The position numbers and the translations under genes are program-made. A DNA stretch of 64,000 nt from Candidatus Falkowbacteria bacterium. GTDB taxonomy: Bacteria > Patescibacteriota > Patescibacteriia > Patescibacteriales > Patescibacteriaceae. The notes below the pieces were generated by a model that was given only the letters and a program-made list of their open reading frames with translations, made no database searches and had not been told where the DNA came from. This document shows positions 1-8,411 of the stretch, one piece after another (positions within the stretch are counted from its first letter, which is position 1; every line of letters begins with the position of its first letter). The stretch is from assembly GCA_016699775.1 (NCBI GenBank), contig CP065010.1:248001-312000 (forward strand). Direction: 5' to 3'.

Positions 1-87
1 GTATTAGTTTCCGGAAATCACCAAGCTATTGCCACCTGGCGTCAAGAGCAAGCTACAAAAAAATCTAAGTCCATAAAGCAGAAATAG
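1..87 (+). CDS. trmD: tRNA (guanine-N1)-methyltransferase TrmD, C-terminal fragment
   Basis: The first 28 codons read as the end of TrmD: VLVSGNHQAIATWR followed by a lysine-rich tail and a TAG at 85-87. The LLSGxHxxIxxWR block is the conserved end of the SPOUT-family enzyme that methylates G37 of tRNAs. The rest of the gene lies upstream of the window. Its last 23 bases overlap the 3' end of the convergent radA. Too short for certainty, but the motif is characteristic. Confidence 0.8.
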   Translation, partial: VLVSGNHQAIATWRQEQATKKSKSIKQK

Positions 88-1405
88 CATCATCTAGATT
101 TTTTACTACTGAAGTTTTTAACCCTTTTACTTCCTGATCAAAGCGGGGAGTAATTATTTTTTTAAACCCAAGCTTGACTGCTTCTTTAATTCTGATATTA
201 ATATGACTGACTGGCCGAATTTCTCCACCCAACCCAACTTCACCAATTATTAAAGTTTGGCGATCAAGTGGTTTATCAAGAAAAGAAGAAATAATTGCTG
301 CGCACACTGCGAGGTCTAATCCAGGATCAGTAATGCGTAGACCGCCAACTATGTTTAAAATAATGTCTTGATTAGTTAAATTAAATTTTGTTCGTTTGTT
401 TATAACCGCAGCTAAAACTTGCAATCGATTAAGATCAAAACCAGAAGCTTTGCGTTGAGGATAGCCGAAAACAGTTTTTGTTACCAAGGCTTGAACTTCT
501 AATAAAAATGGACGTGTACCTTCAATAATACAACTAGTGGCAGAACCTCCGGTGGTACTTACGGTATCATCAAGAAAAATTGCCGAGGGGTTGGTAATTG
601 GTTTAAATCCTGTATTAGTCATTTCAAAGACCCCTAATTCGTTGGTTGAGCCAAAACGGTTTTTGCTGGCACGAAGAAGTTGATAGCCACGAGCGGTTTC
701 TTGTTCAAGATATAAAACTGTATCAACTAAGTGTTCCAAGGATTTTGGACCAGCAATATTACCATCTTTAGTGACATGACCAATTAAAATAAAAGCGATA
801 TTTCTTCGTTTGGCAGTTTCTAAGCAACGAACGGCCACGGCTCGGATTTGATTTAGACTCCCGGCTTCTTGAGGAATAAGACTAGTTTGAACTGTTTGAA
901 TAGAGTCAATAATAACTAGTTCAGGTGATTCAATCTCAACGGCAGCAATAATTTTTTCAATATCAGTCCCATTAATAAAGTTAAAATTTTGCAAATTACA
1001 ACCTAAACGTTCTAAGCGCATTTTTACTTGCCCAAGCGACTCTTCTCCAGAGGTATAAATAATTTTATGTTTTTTTCCGATGGCTTCGGCGATTTGGGCT
1101 ACAATGGTAGATTTTCCAATACCAGGTTCCCCTGAGAGTAAGGTTAGTGAACCAGTAACAATGCCACCTCCAAACACTCTATCAATTTCGCTTGTACCAG
1201 TTTCAAGGCGACGAAAGTTTTCATCAGTATCAACATCAGCGAGTTTAACAATTTCGGCCGGAGCAACAGTTGATTTCTGCTTTGTTTTTTCTTCTTTAGT
1301 GCCAAGTGATAATGTGCCCCATCCGCCACATTCTAAACAACGTCCCTGCCATTTTGGGGATTGAGCATCGCAGCGGGTGCAGGTGTAGATTGTTTTTATA
1401 GACAT
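65..1405 (-). CDS. radA: DNA repair protein RadA/Sms
   Basis: RadA is a RecA-like DnaB-type helicase that helps process recombination intermediates. From the ATG at 1405 the protein is 446 aa. It has a four-cysteine zinc finger (Cys9, Cys12, Cys23, Cys26), a Walker A motif GEPGIGKST near residues 92-100, the RadA signature KNRFG at 248-252 and a C-terminal Lon-protease-like domain (GEVGLGGEIRPV). I chose MSIKTIYTC because the upstream 24 codons are AT-rich, low-complexity and not RadA-like. The upstream spacer holds A-rich repeats. It converges on trmD with a 23-bp overlap. Confidence 0.95.
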   Translation of the reverse strand: MSIKTIYTCTRCDAQSPKWQGRCLECGGWGTLSLGTKEEKTKQKSTVAPAEIVKLADVDTDENFRRLETGTSEIDRVFGGGIVTGSLTLLSGEPGIGKSTIVAQIAEAIGKKHKIIYTSGEESLGQVKMRLERLGCNLQNFNFINGTDIEKIIAAVEIESPELVIIDSIQTVQTSLIPQEAGSLNQIRAVAVRCLETAKRRNIAFILIGHVTKDGNIAGPKSLEHLVDTVLYLEQETARGYQLLRASKNRFGSTNELGVFEMTNTGFKPITNPSAIFLDDTVSTTGGSATSCIIEGTRPFLLEVQALVTKTVFGYPQRKASGFDLNRLQVLAAVINKRTKFNLTNQDIILNIVGGLRITDPGLDLAVCAAIISSFLDKPLDRQTLIIGEVGLGGEIRPVSHINIRIKEAVKLGFKKIITPRFDQEVKGLKTSVVKNLDDAISALWT

Positions 1406-1409
1406 AGGG

Positions 1410-1500
1410 GTTAAATTCAAAATAATAAAATTCAAAACTACAAAATTAAATGCAAAACTACAAAACTGTAAAATCAAAAACTATAAAACTTTTGCTGTTT
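1410..1500. repeat. A-rich imperfect direct repeats upstream of radA
   Basis: On the plus strand the motif CAAAACTACAAAA and close variants (CAAAACTGTAAAA, AAAACTATAAAAC) recur about four times at roughly 10-20 bp spacing between radA and the next minus-strand gene. No gene is visible here. It may be a diverged member of the AT-rich repeats seen at 38.25, 50.0 and 61.5 kb. Confidence 0.4.
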
Positions 1501-1525
1501 TGTTATTTGTTTTGTATTTTGACTT

Positions 1526-2752
1526 TTATCTCACTTTAACTCTGCGAAGTTTGTTGGTGCCTCCTTCAATGTAATATAAGTAGGTACCGTCGGGTGAAAA
1601 AGATATATTATTGATTGAGGAAGAATTAGAGAGGGGGATTAGGTCTTTTTGGCCTGTGGATGGGTTTATTCTATACAGAAGATCTTGGGTATTGGCGGCT
1701 GCAATTGGGAACATACCTGCTCCTCGTTCCAAAGAAATTGGCACAGCGCAATATAATTCATTACCAGTGTATGAACATTTATTGGCCCAGGTATTAAGAT
1801 TAAGTGGTCGACGATTACTGCCAATAGTCTCACCTTGAGCGCCTACTAGCCATAAACTTGGTTTAAAGTCATTGTCCTCTGAATAAACACTATATAAAAG
1901 TTCATCACCTTTTGGAGACCAGAGTGGCTGAAAGCCTCGACCTTCGGTAACGGCAGATTTAAAATTTTCACCATTTTGACCAATAAAGAAAACTTCTTTT
2001 CTATTAAAATCAATACCATCAACAAAAAATGCTATTGATTGATTATTAGGTGACCAAGAAGAAATTACTTTATCACCATTTTCACCTAAGGATTCAATAT
2101 TTTTTGCTTTTGAACCATCGTCGTTGGCGACAACCAACCAGCGGTTATCTGGATCAAGACCAATGCTCTTGGCAACGATTTTGTCATCAGTAGGAGAAAA
2201 ATCAAAATCTTCCCAGTGCTTTGGAAGGGTTATTTGGTTTTTTGTAGCAAAGTCATAACGAATTTTATTACCATCGGGATATTCTAAAATAGCTTTATTA
2301 CCACTAGATGACCAGGTAACATTATTTACTCCAAAAAATTGTTTGTCTGAAAGGGTAACTAACTTGCCTTGAGAATCTAAAGTATAAAAGCGATTGTCTG
2401 TTTGGTTATAGAATTGAACCCTTCCATTTTCACTAATATCTGGAAAAGAGGCTTGGTCAGCAATCGTATCTCCAGAAGTAGCAGGAACAACTTCATTACC
2501 ACCAATTTCATTGGGAATTACTCCGGTACCACCTTGACCCGGTAGTTGTCCGTTACCAGAGGGAGTAACTGTGCCAGGTGTTCCAGTATTAGCTAAAGGA
2601 AGGCCATTGCCAGTTTGATTATTTATTGGAGTTTCAGAAGGAGGAGTAGGTATTGTTTCACGGAAAAAAACTACATATAAGAGATAACCAACCACCACCA
2701 CAACAATACAGAAGATGGCTATAAGACTGATTTTTTTATATTGTATTGTCAT
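1526..2752 (-). CDS. Membrane-anchored TolB-like beta-propeller protein
   Basis: From the ATG at 2752 the protein is 408 aa: a short cytoplasmic start, one transmembrane segment (about residues 8-28, rich in I and V), a Pro/Gly/Asn-rich linker, then a domain of WD40-like/PD40 repeats with motifs such as WSSSGNKAILEYPDG, WSPNNQSIAFF, WSPKGDELLYSV and FSPDGTYLYYIEG. Such repeats form TolB-type propellers that act outside the membrane, probably in protein or ligand contacts. The longer reading frame upstream (to 2863) has no typical protein character and overlaps the pil promoter, so I rejected that start. It is divergent from pilM. Specific function unknown. Confidence 0.8.
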   Translation of the reverse strand: MTIQYKKISLIAIFCIVVVVVGYLLYVVFFRETIPTPPSETPINNQTGNGLPLANTGTPGTVTPSGNGQLPGQGGTGVIPNEIGGNEVVPATSGDTIADQASFPDISENGRVQFYNQTDNRFYTLDSQGKLVTLSDKQFFGVNNVTWSSSGNKAILEYPDGNKIRYDFATKNQITLPKHWEDFDFSPTDDKIVAKSIGLDPDNRWLVVANDDGSKAKNIESLGENGDKVISSWSPNNQSIAFFVDGIDFNRKEVFFIGQNGENFKSAVTEGRGFQPLWSPKGDELLYSVYSEDNDFKPSLWLVGAQGETIGSNRRPLNLNTWANKCSYTGNELYCAVPISLERGAGMFPIAAANTQDLLYRINPSTGQKDLIPLSNSSSINNISFSPDGTYLYYIEGGTNKLRRVKVR

Positions 2753-2786
2753 ATTGATATTTAGTGTATATCTCAAAGTAAAAGGA

Positions 2787-2816
2787 TTGTTACCCTGAGT
2801 TTTTTTATGGTATAAT
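2787..2816 (+). promoter_or_regulatory. Promoter of the pil operon
   Basis: TTGTTA (2787-2792), an 18-bp spacer and TATAAT (2811-2816), the latter preceded by TGG. It lies 72 bp upstream of pilM in the divergent intergenic region. No Shine-Dalgarno sequence is seen before pilM. Confidence 0.6.
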
Positions 2817-2887
2817 AAGAGTAATCTACTTAGAATTATATACGTCCTGTTTTGTAGTGTCAAAGCAGAGAATTTCCATGTATCTCT

Positions 2888-3952
2888 ATGCCTTTATTTA
2901 ACTCGTTATTTACCTCCTCAACTCATAGCTATCTTGGTATTGATATTAGTGCCCCAGGGATAAAAATGGTGGAGTTAGCTCGTAACGGCAACCAGGTCGC
3001 TTTATTAACATATGGTTTTAGTGAGCAGAAAATTGATAGTCCAGTTAAGGATATGTCTATGCTTGATGTTCCTCGAACAGCTGCTTTAATTCACCATATC
3101 GCTGAGAAAGCTCATGTAGCCTCTAATCTTTGCTTGGCTTCACTTCCAACCTCTTCAGTTTTTTCGTCAATTATTAATATTAATCAAACCGGTAATAAGA
3201 AAGATTTAGAAGCGGCCATTAACTGGGAAGCCAAGAAAGTGATTCCTTTGGCCTTGCAGGATATTGTTTTGGACTGGCAAAAAATTGAAGGCGGACAAGA
3301 GGGTAATAATATGATTCTCTTGACTGGAGCCCCCAAGGCTTTAATCCAAAATTATATTTCTATTTTTAAAGCTGCTCAAAGAAATCTCTTAAGCTTAGAA
3401 ACAGAAATCTTTGCTTTGATTAGATCGTTACTTGGAAATGATCGTTCTCCAGTGATGATTGTTCAGATGGGTTCAACAACCACTAACATTTTCGTGGTTG
3501 ATAAATGCACTCCGGTTATAAACCGTAGTATTGGTATTGGAGGAAATAATATTACAAAATCTATTGCTGAACATCTTAACTTAAGTTTGGAACAAGCGGA
3601 GCAATTTAAATATGATTTAATGCACAGTGAGACCGTCAATGGGAAAACCGAAGTATTACCAGCTATGATTATTGAAGCTTTAGGCCCAATTATTAATGAA
3701 ATAAAATATATTTTTGAAGTTTTTGGTAATAAAGAAAGTCGTCGTATGGAAAAAATTATTTTAACGGGAGGCGGTGCTTTACTGCCGGGATTAACAAATT
3801 ATCTTTCCGATCAATTTAATGTAAATACAATTGTTGGAGATCCTTGGTTTAGAATTTCCTACCCATTTGAATTAAAACCGATTCTAGAAAAAATTGGTCC
3901 CCGTTTAGCAGTGGCGATTGGCTTAGCTATGCGGGAATTTGATAAGAAATAA
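2888..3952 (+). CDS. pilM: Type IV pilus assembly protein PilM
   Basis: PilM is an actin-like cytoplasmic ATPase fold that binds the N-terminus of PilN and links the pilus machine to the inner membrane complex. The 354-aa protein shows the family's N-terminal YLGIDISAPGIKMVEL and the C-terminal nucleotide-site block ILTGGGALLPGLTNYL. Length is normal. It is the first gene of a tight operon whose next genes encode PilN- and PilO-like membrane proteins, PilB and PilC, which supports the call. Confidence 0.93.
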   Translation: MPLFNSLFTSSTHSYLGIDISAPGIKMVELARNGNQVALLTYGFSEQKIDSPVKDMSMLDVPRTAALIHHIAEKAHVASNLCLASLPTSSVFSSIININQTGNKKDLEAAINWEAKKVIPLALQDIVLDWQKIEGGQEGNNMILLTGAPKALIQNYISIFKAAQRNLLSLETEIFALIRSLLGNDRSPVMIVQMGSTTTNIFVVDKCTPVINRSIGIGGNNITKSIAEHLNLSLEQAEQFKYDLMHSETVNGKTEVLPAMIIEALGPIINEIKYIFEVFGNKESRRMEKIILTGGGALLPGLTNYLSDQFNVNTIVGDPWFRISYPFELKPILEKIGPRLAVAIGLAMREFDKK

Positions 3953-3956
3953 GACT

Positions 3957-5210
3957 ATGTTTGAAGAGGAATCTTCCGAACAACCAAAGAAAAAAGAGTT
4001 GCCGAAGATCTCAAATACAGAATCGGCTTCATCAGGCTGGCTTAAAAAAGTAAGCCAATTATTTTCTGTATTTAAAAAAGAAAGTAATGACCACGACCGT
4101 AATAAAAAAATTCATCAGCTAGAAAAAGCTCGAGACACAGAAAAAAAGATTTTATTAGAACAAAGAAATTTTTATGAAAAGCTTTTTTCACGTTCACCTG
4201 AGACCAAAAATAAAATTAAGCATCATTTTTTCGAAAAACTGAGAAAAGCTCCGAAGTCAGTACTTACCCCTCCGCCTCCGCCCCCTCCTCCGGCTTCTGT
4301 CTTGTCTGTGCCAACACCTAAAGTTCCTGAGATAACTATTCCAACTCAAACAAAGGTTCCAGAACCGTCTGCGCTTGTCCTTAAGCCACCGGTTGCGTTG
4401 ACAATGGAAAATGAAATTCCGAAACCACTCCTTCAGTCTCAACCACAAATTACCCAAGCCTCTGTTCAATCATCAGAGATTACAAAGCCCCCACTACCAG
4501 TAGCTCCATTGCCAGTTCAAAAGAAAGCTTTTTCCTTGGGATTTTTTAGTCGATTATTTAGTAAAGACTTATCAGCTAAATTGGCTGAAGAAAGAAAAAA
4601 AGAAGAAGCTTGGCAAGAACGAAATTCAGTTGAACAACGTTTTTGGCAACCAGCTAAAGGTTTCAATCCGAACTTGATCAAAGATCAGGAAATTGTTTTT
4701 TTTAACTGGCATGAAAATATTTTGGTGTTAAGCTTGTCACTTGTTATGTGTTGTTTAGCTATTAGCTTGACGTATGTTGGTTTATTAATTTGGCAAAAAG
4801 AACGATTAGAAGCAAGTAAATTTGCTTTTTCAAATGTGGAAATTATAGATAGTCAAATTAAAAAAAGTGAGCAAGAAGTTGAGGAAGTTAAAGAATTTAA
4901 TAATAAATTAAGTATGGTCAGTGGCTTATTGGATAATCATGTCTACTGGACAAACTTCTTGACTTTTCTTGAGGACTCAACTCTAAAAGATGTATATTAT
5001 GAGAGGTTTGCTGGAGATATTTCCGGAGAATATTCAATTCCAGCTTTAGCTTCAAGCTTAGAAGCAATTTCTTTACAGCTTGACGTTATGAAAAAAGTTG
5101 AAAAGGTTGAAAGTGTATCTCCAGATATTGGTCAACCAAGTGCTGATGGAAGGTCAATGCAATTTAATTTAGGGTTAGTCATAGATCCCACAGTCTTTAC
5201 GAAAAAATAG
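3957..5210 (+). CDS. PilN-like pilus protein with long proline-rich N-terminal region
   Basis: Starts at the ATG 4 bp after pilM (MFEEES); 417 aa. The N-terminal half is charged and proline-rich (PPPPPPPP near residue 110, then P/V/T repeats), followed by one transmembrane segment (about 250-275) and a periplasmic-side region with coiled coil. Position directly after pilM and the single-pass topology match PilN, but PilN is usually about 200 aa, so the roughly 240-residue cytoplasmic extension is unusual. A PilM-binding segment could lie just before the membrane segment. Function assigned by position and topology only. Confidence 0.65.
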   Translation: MFEEESSEQPKKKELPKISNTESASSGWLKKVSQLFSVFKKESNDHDRNKKIHQLEKARDTEKKILLEQRNFYEKLFSRSPETKNKIKHHFFEKLRKAPKSVLTPPPPPPPPASVLSVPTPKVPEITIPTQTKVPEPSALVLKPPVALTMENEIPKPLLQSQPQITQASVQSSEITKPPLPVAPLPVQKKAFSLGFFSRLFSKDLSAKLAEERKKEEAWQERNSVEQRFWQPAKGFNPNLIKDQEIVFFNWHENILVLSLSLVMCCLAISLTYVGLLIWQKERLEASKFAFSNVEIIDSQIKKSEQEVEEVKEFNNKLSMVSGLLDNHVYWTNFLTFLEDSTLKDVYYERFAGDISGEYSIPALASSLEAISLQLDVMKKVEKVESVSPDIGQPSADGRSMQFNLGLVIDPTVFTKK

Positions 5211-5211
5211 T

Positions 5212-5892
5212 ATGGTAAATATTGTTTTTAAAACCAAAAAAACTGCTGAAAAACCAAAGGATGGTGGTTTGGTGAAACCATCGCTTGTTAGTTTAAATAT
5301 ATTTGCCAATTTTTTTAATTGGTTTGTTGTGTTGATTTGTATTATAGTTTTGGCCAGTGGTTATTGGTGGCTTCTTAAACCAAAATATGACGTAGTGGTA
5401 AATGATGAAGCATATAAACAACAAGAGAAGATTTATCAAGACAAGATCACTTATTTAAAAAAATTAAATGAAGTAAAAAACGTCTATAATACTATTACCG
5501 ATCAAGAAAAGGAAAAGATTGATGCTATTATTTCTGCCCGAGAAGATATTGATTCCCTGAAAATTGATATTCTTAAAGAAATATCAAATTTAGGAAAATT
5601 GAATGATGTCCAAATGGAAGGTTTTGAATTAACCCCATTAGATAATTCTCAAGATAGATTTGTTAGTATAGCAAATAATAAACTAAGTTCAATCGCCGGT
5701 GATGATCTGCAAATTATTGTTGTTTCTTTTGTAATTAAAGAGGTAGAATATGATCAATTAAAAAGAATTCTAATCCGGTTTGAAAAAAGTTTGCGTTTCA
5801 TGGATATCACAAAATTTTCCTATAACCCTGATGTCAAACAAGCTAATATTGAATTATATGCCTATCATTTAATTCCTGAAGTTACCCCATAA
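5212..5892 (+). CDS. PilO-like inner-membrane pilus protein
   Basis: 226 aa: basic cytoplasmic start, one transmembrane segment (about 31-51), a coiled-coil stretch (about 60-125) and a small alpha/beta domain. This is the layout of PilO, which pairs with PilN to form the alignment complex. One base separates it from the previous stop. Sequence similarity to PilO is weak by eye, so the call rests on order and topology. Confidence 0.6.
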   Translation: MVNIVFKTKKTAEKPKDGGLVKPSLVSLNIFANFFNWFVVLICIIVLASGYWWLLKPKYDVVVNDEAYKQQEKIYQDKITYLKKLNEVKNVYNTITDQEKEKIDAIISAREDIDSLKIDILKEISNLGKLNDVQMEGFELTPLDNSQDRFVSIANNKLSSIAGDDLQIIVVSFVIKEVEYDQLKRILIRFEKSLRFMDITKFSYNPDVKQANIELYAYHLIPEVTP

Positions 5893-5893
5893 T

Positions 5894-6247
5894 ATGTTAA
5901 GTAAACAAGATAAAAATATTGTGAGTGTCTACTTGGTGACGATTATTGTCACAGCTGTTTTAGTGTTTGTAATTATTAATTTTAATAATTGGTTTTTTAA
6001 TGATACACAGCCAGTTGAATCCCAGTATACGCCGGTTACTCGTAATACCATTGGCGCTGATGATTTTCAATCAGATGTTTTTGCAAGAGACAGTTTTCGC
6101 TCGCTTGGCCCATTGGTAACTGAGGCAGAATTAAAAGAACTTGATACTAAGATCGTTGAGTTACCCGGGGGAATTAGTGGCACCATTACACCGACTGTTC
6201 GTCCAAAACGTGAAGTTAGACGCAGTAATCCTTTTATTCCTTTTTAG
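5894..6247 (+). CDS. Small membrane protein of the pilus operon
   Basis: 117 aa with one transmembrane helix (about 10-30) and a short extracytoplasmic part ending in RRSNPFIPF. It sits one base after the PilO-like gene and before pilB, where other bacteria often carry PilP or another small alignment protein. No lipobox is present. I do not recognise a family; a PilP-like role is a guess from position. Confidence 0.55.
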   Translation: MLSKQDKNIVSVYLVTIIVTAVLVFVIINFNNWFFNDTQPVESQYTPVTRNTIGADDFQSDVFARDSFRSLGPLVTEAELKELDTKIVELPGGISGTITPTVRPKREVRRSNPFIPF

Positions 6248-6253
6248 TTTCCT

Positions 6254-8023
6254 ATGGCTACTAACCCAGCTTTTATTGATAAGCAGAAATCATTATTAGA
6301 TTTTTTAATTTCTAGGCAATTGTTGTCACAAGAAACAGCTACGACTGCCTTAGAAGAAATTGAATCTTCTGGCAAAAGTGTTGATGATATTATTATTGAA
6401 AAAAGTTTAATTAATATTGAGGATTTTGTTAAAACAAAAGCTGAATTTTATAATTTTCCGTACACTGATTTGGCTGATAAAGTTGTTGATGAGAAGATTC
6501 TTAATATAGTCCCACTTAGTATTGCTGAGCATTATAAGATTGTTGCTTTTGATAAAGTCGATAGTAAACTCAAAGTTGGTTTGGTTGATGTCACAAATTT
6601 TAAAGCCATTGAAGCCATGGATTTTCTGGCTCAGAAAAGCAAACTTAAAGTTGATTATTACCTGATTTCAAATTTTAGTTATACAAGTGTTTTTAATCAA
6701 TATAAAAATTTTAATAAAGAAATAGCTGGAGCCCTGGCCACAAAAGCCAAAGAGGATTCAGCCAAAAAATTAGAGGATGATAAGGAAGACGATGGTATAA
6801 AATTTGATAAAGTAATTAAAGATGCCCCAGTCTCAAAAATCGTATCAGTAATTATTCGTCATGCTATTGAAGGTGGTGCCAGTGATATTCACATTGAACC
6901 AATGTCTGATGAATCGCGGGTTAGATATCGTATCGATGGTATGCTCCATAATTCATTGACCTTGCCTAAAGATATTCATCCGGCAATCATTGCCCGTATT
7001 AAGGTTCTGGCGGATCTAAAACTTGATGAGTCTCGCTCTCCACAGGATGGACGTATTCGTTTGACGATTAATAATCGAGAAGTAGATTTTCGTGTTTCAT
7101 CAATGCCTTTATTGAGTCAGGAGAAAGTTGTTATGCGTGTTTTGGATAGCTCAAAGGGGATTGTTAGTTTAGATAAATTAGGCTTTGTTGGACAGACTGC
7201 TGAAGTGTTGAATACGAGTTTTAAAAAGACGAGTGGTATTATGTTGGTTACTGGTCCGACTGGTTCAGGAAAAAGTACGACGTTATATTCTCTTCTTTCT
7301 ATTTTAAATAATGAAGAAAGAAATATTATTACCTTGGAAGATCCAATTGAATATCAGCTGAAGGGTATTAATCAATCACAGATTCGAGCTGAAGTTGGTT
7401 TTACTTTTGCCTCTGGGCTTCGTTCTATTTTACGACAAGACCCAGATATTATCATGGTTGGAGAAATTCGTGATAATGAAACAGCTGAATTAGCCATTCA
7501 CTCAGCTTTAACCGGTCACTTAGTCTTATCAACTTTGCACACCAATGATGCTCTGGGTACAATTGCTCGTTTGCTTGATATGAAAGTTGAACCTTTCTTA
7601 TTAAGTTCAGTTCTTAATCTAGCTTTAGCTCAACGTTTGGCGCGTCGTATTTGTACTTACTGCACGGTTCAAGCTCAGATAGAGCCTAATTTTATGGCTA
7701 GTATTAAAGAAAAAATAGCAAAGATTCCCCTTGAGAGTATAAAAAAAGTAATTCCAGATTTTGATATAAATAAAATATCATTTTCTCGTGGTCAGGGTTG
7801 TACACATTGTGGTAATACGGGTTACCACTCTCGAATTTCAATTGCTGAAGCTATAGATTTTAATCAAGGCATGCGTCAATTATTAGTTCAAAAACAGGGT
7901 GCTGTAAGACTTGAAGATGTTCAGGCTAACCAACCATTTTTAACAATGGAGCAAGATGGCTTAATCAAAGCTGTCCAAGGTTTAACAACCTTAGAAGAAG
8001 TAATGCGTGTCATTCAATCATAG
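6254..8023 (+). CDS. pilB: Pilus extension ATPase PilB/GspE
   Basis: Hexameric ATPase that drives pilin polymerisation. The 589-aa protein has an N-terminal MshEN/GspE-N-like domain (about 15-155), a linker, the Asp box and His box region (DIHIEP near 211), Walker A GPTGSGKS (334-341), Walker B RQDPDIIMVGEIRD (about 394-407) and a zinc motif of two CxxC pairs (Cys467/Cys470 and a second pair in GCTHCG). Length is normal. It is followed after one base by a response regulator. Confidence 0.95.
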   Translation: MATNPAFIDKQKSLLDFLISRQLLSQETATTALEEIESSGKSVDDIIIEKSLINIEDFVKTKAEFYNFPYTDLADKVVDEKILNIVPLSIAEHYKIVAFDKVDSKLKVGLVDVTNFKAIEAMDFLAQKSKLKVDYYLISNFSYTSVFNQYKNFNKEIAGALATKAKEDSAKKLEDDKEDDGIKFDKVIKDAPVSKIVSVIIRHAIEGGASDIHIEPMSDESRVRYRIDGMLHNSLTLPKDIHPAIIARIKVLADLKLDESRSPQDGRIRLTINNREVDFRVSSMPLLSQEKVVMRVLDSSKGIVSLDKLGFVGQTAEVLNTSFKKTSGIMLVTGPTGSGKSTTLYSLLSILNNEERNIITLEDPIEYQLKGINQSQIRAEVGFTFASGLRSILRQDPDIIMVGEIRDNETAELAIHSALTGHLVLSTLHTNDALGTIARLLDMKVEPFLLSSVLNLALAQRLARRICTYCTVQAQIEPNFMASIKEKIAKIPLESIKKVIPDFDINKISFSRGQGCTHCGNTGYHSRISIAEAIDFNQGMRQLLVQKQGAVRLEDVQANQPFLTMEQDGLIKAVQGLTTLEEVMRVIQS

Positions 8024-8024
8024 T

Positions 8025-8405
8025 ATGTCTCACTCTAAACCAAAAATATTGTTAATTGATGATGATCCTTTTTTGATTAGATTATATAATCAAAAATTTT
8101 TGGATGAAGGTTTTATTGTTCATAGTGCCTCTACGGCGGCTGATGGGTTAATAGCAGCCAAAGAATTTCAACCTCAGATTATTCTTTTGGATATATCTTT
8201 ACCAGATGAGGATGGGTTATCGTTGTTAAAAAAATTAAAACGTCAAAAAGAAACTGCCAATACTCCAGTAATGATTTTAACTAACATTAATGAAATGCCT
8301 CATCGAGAACAAGCAAAAATTTTTGGGGCTGTTGGTTATTATGTAAAAGCTTACTTAGAGCCTGGTGAAATTGTTGAGCGTGTTCTAGCGGTTATAGAAC
8401 TATAA
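8025..8405 (+). CDS. Single-domain response regulator
   Basis: 126-aa CheY-like receiver domain with no output domain. Acidic pocket IDDDP (residues 11-15), phospho-acceptor Asp56 in ILLDISLPDEDG, the switch Thr in MILTN and the conserved Lys in YYVKAY. The ATG at 8025 follows the pilB stop by one base. Its place between pilB and pilC suggests it tunes pilus extension or motility, perhaps by binding one of these proteins, but no cognate histidine kinase is in the window. Confidence 0.9.
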   Translation: MSHSKPKILLIDDDPFLIRLYNQKFLDEGFIVHSASTAADGLIAAKEFQPQIILLDISLPDEDGLSLLKKLKRQKETANTPVMILTNINEMPHREQAKIFGAVGYYVKAYLEPGEIVERVLAVIEL

Positions 8406-8411
8406 ATCACT

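Noticed and set aside
1406..1477. Longer radA start with 24 extra codons
   Set aside because: The added part is AT-rich low-complexity sequence and the zinc finger should lie at the very N-terminus.
2753..2863. Longer start for the TolB-like protein
   Set aside because: It overlaps the divergent pil promoter and adds non-protein-like residues before a clear membrane anchor.
4257..4469. Arg/Trp-rich minus-strand frame
   Set aside because: It is the complement of the proline-rich part of the PilN-like gene.
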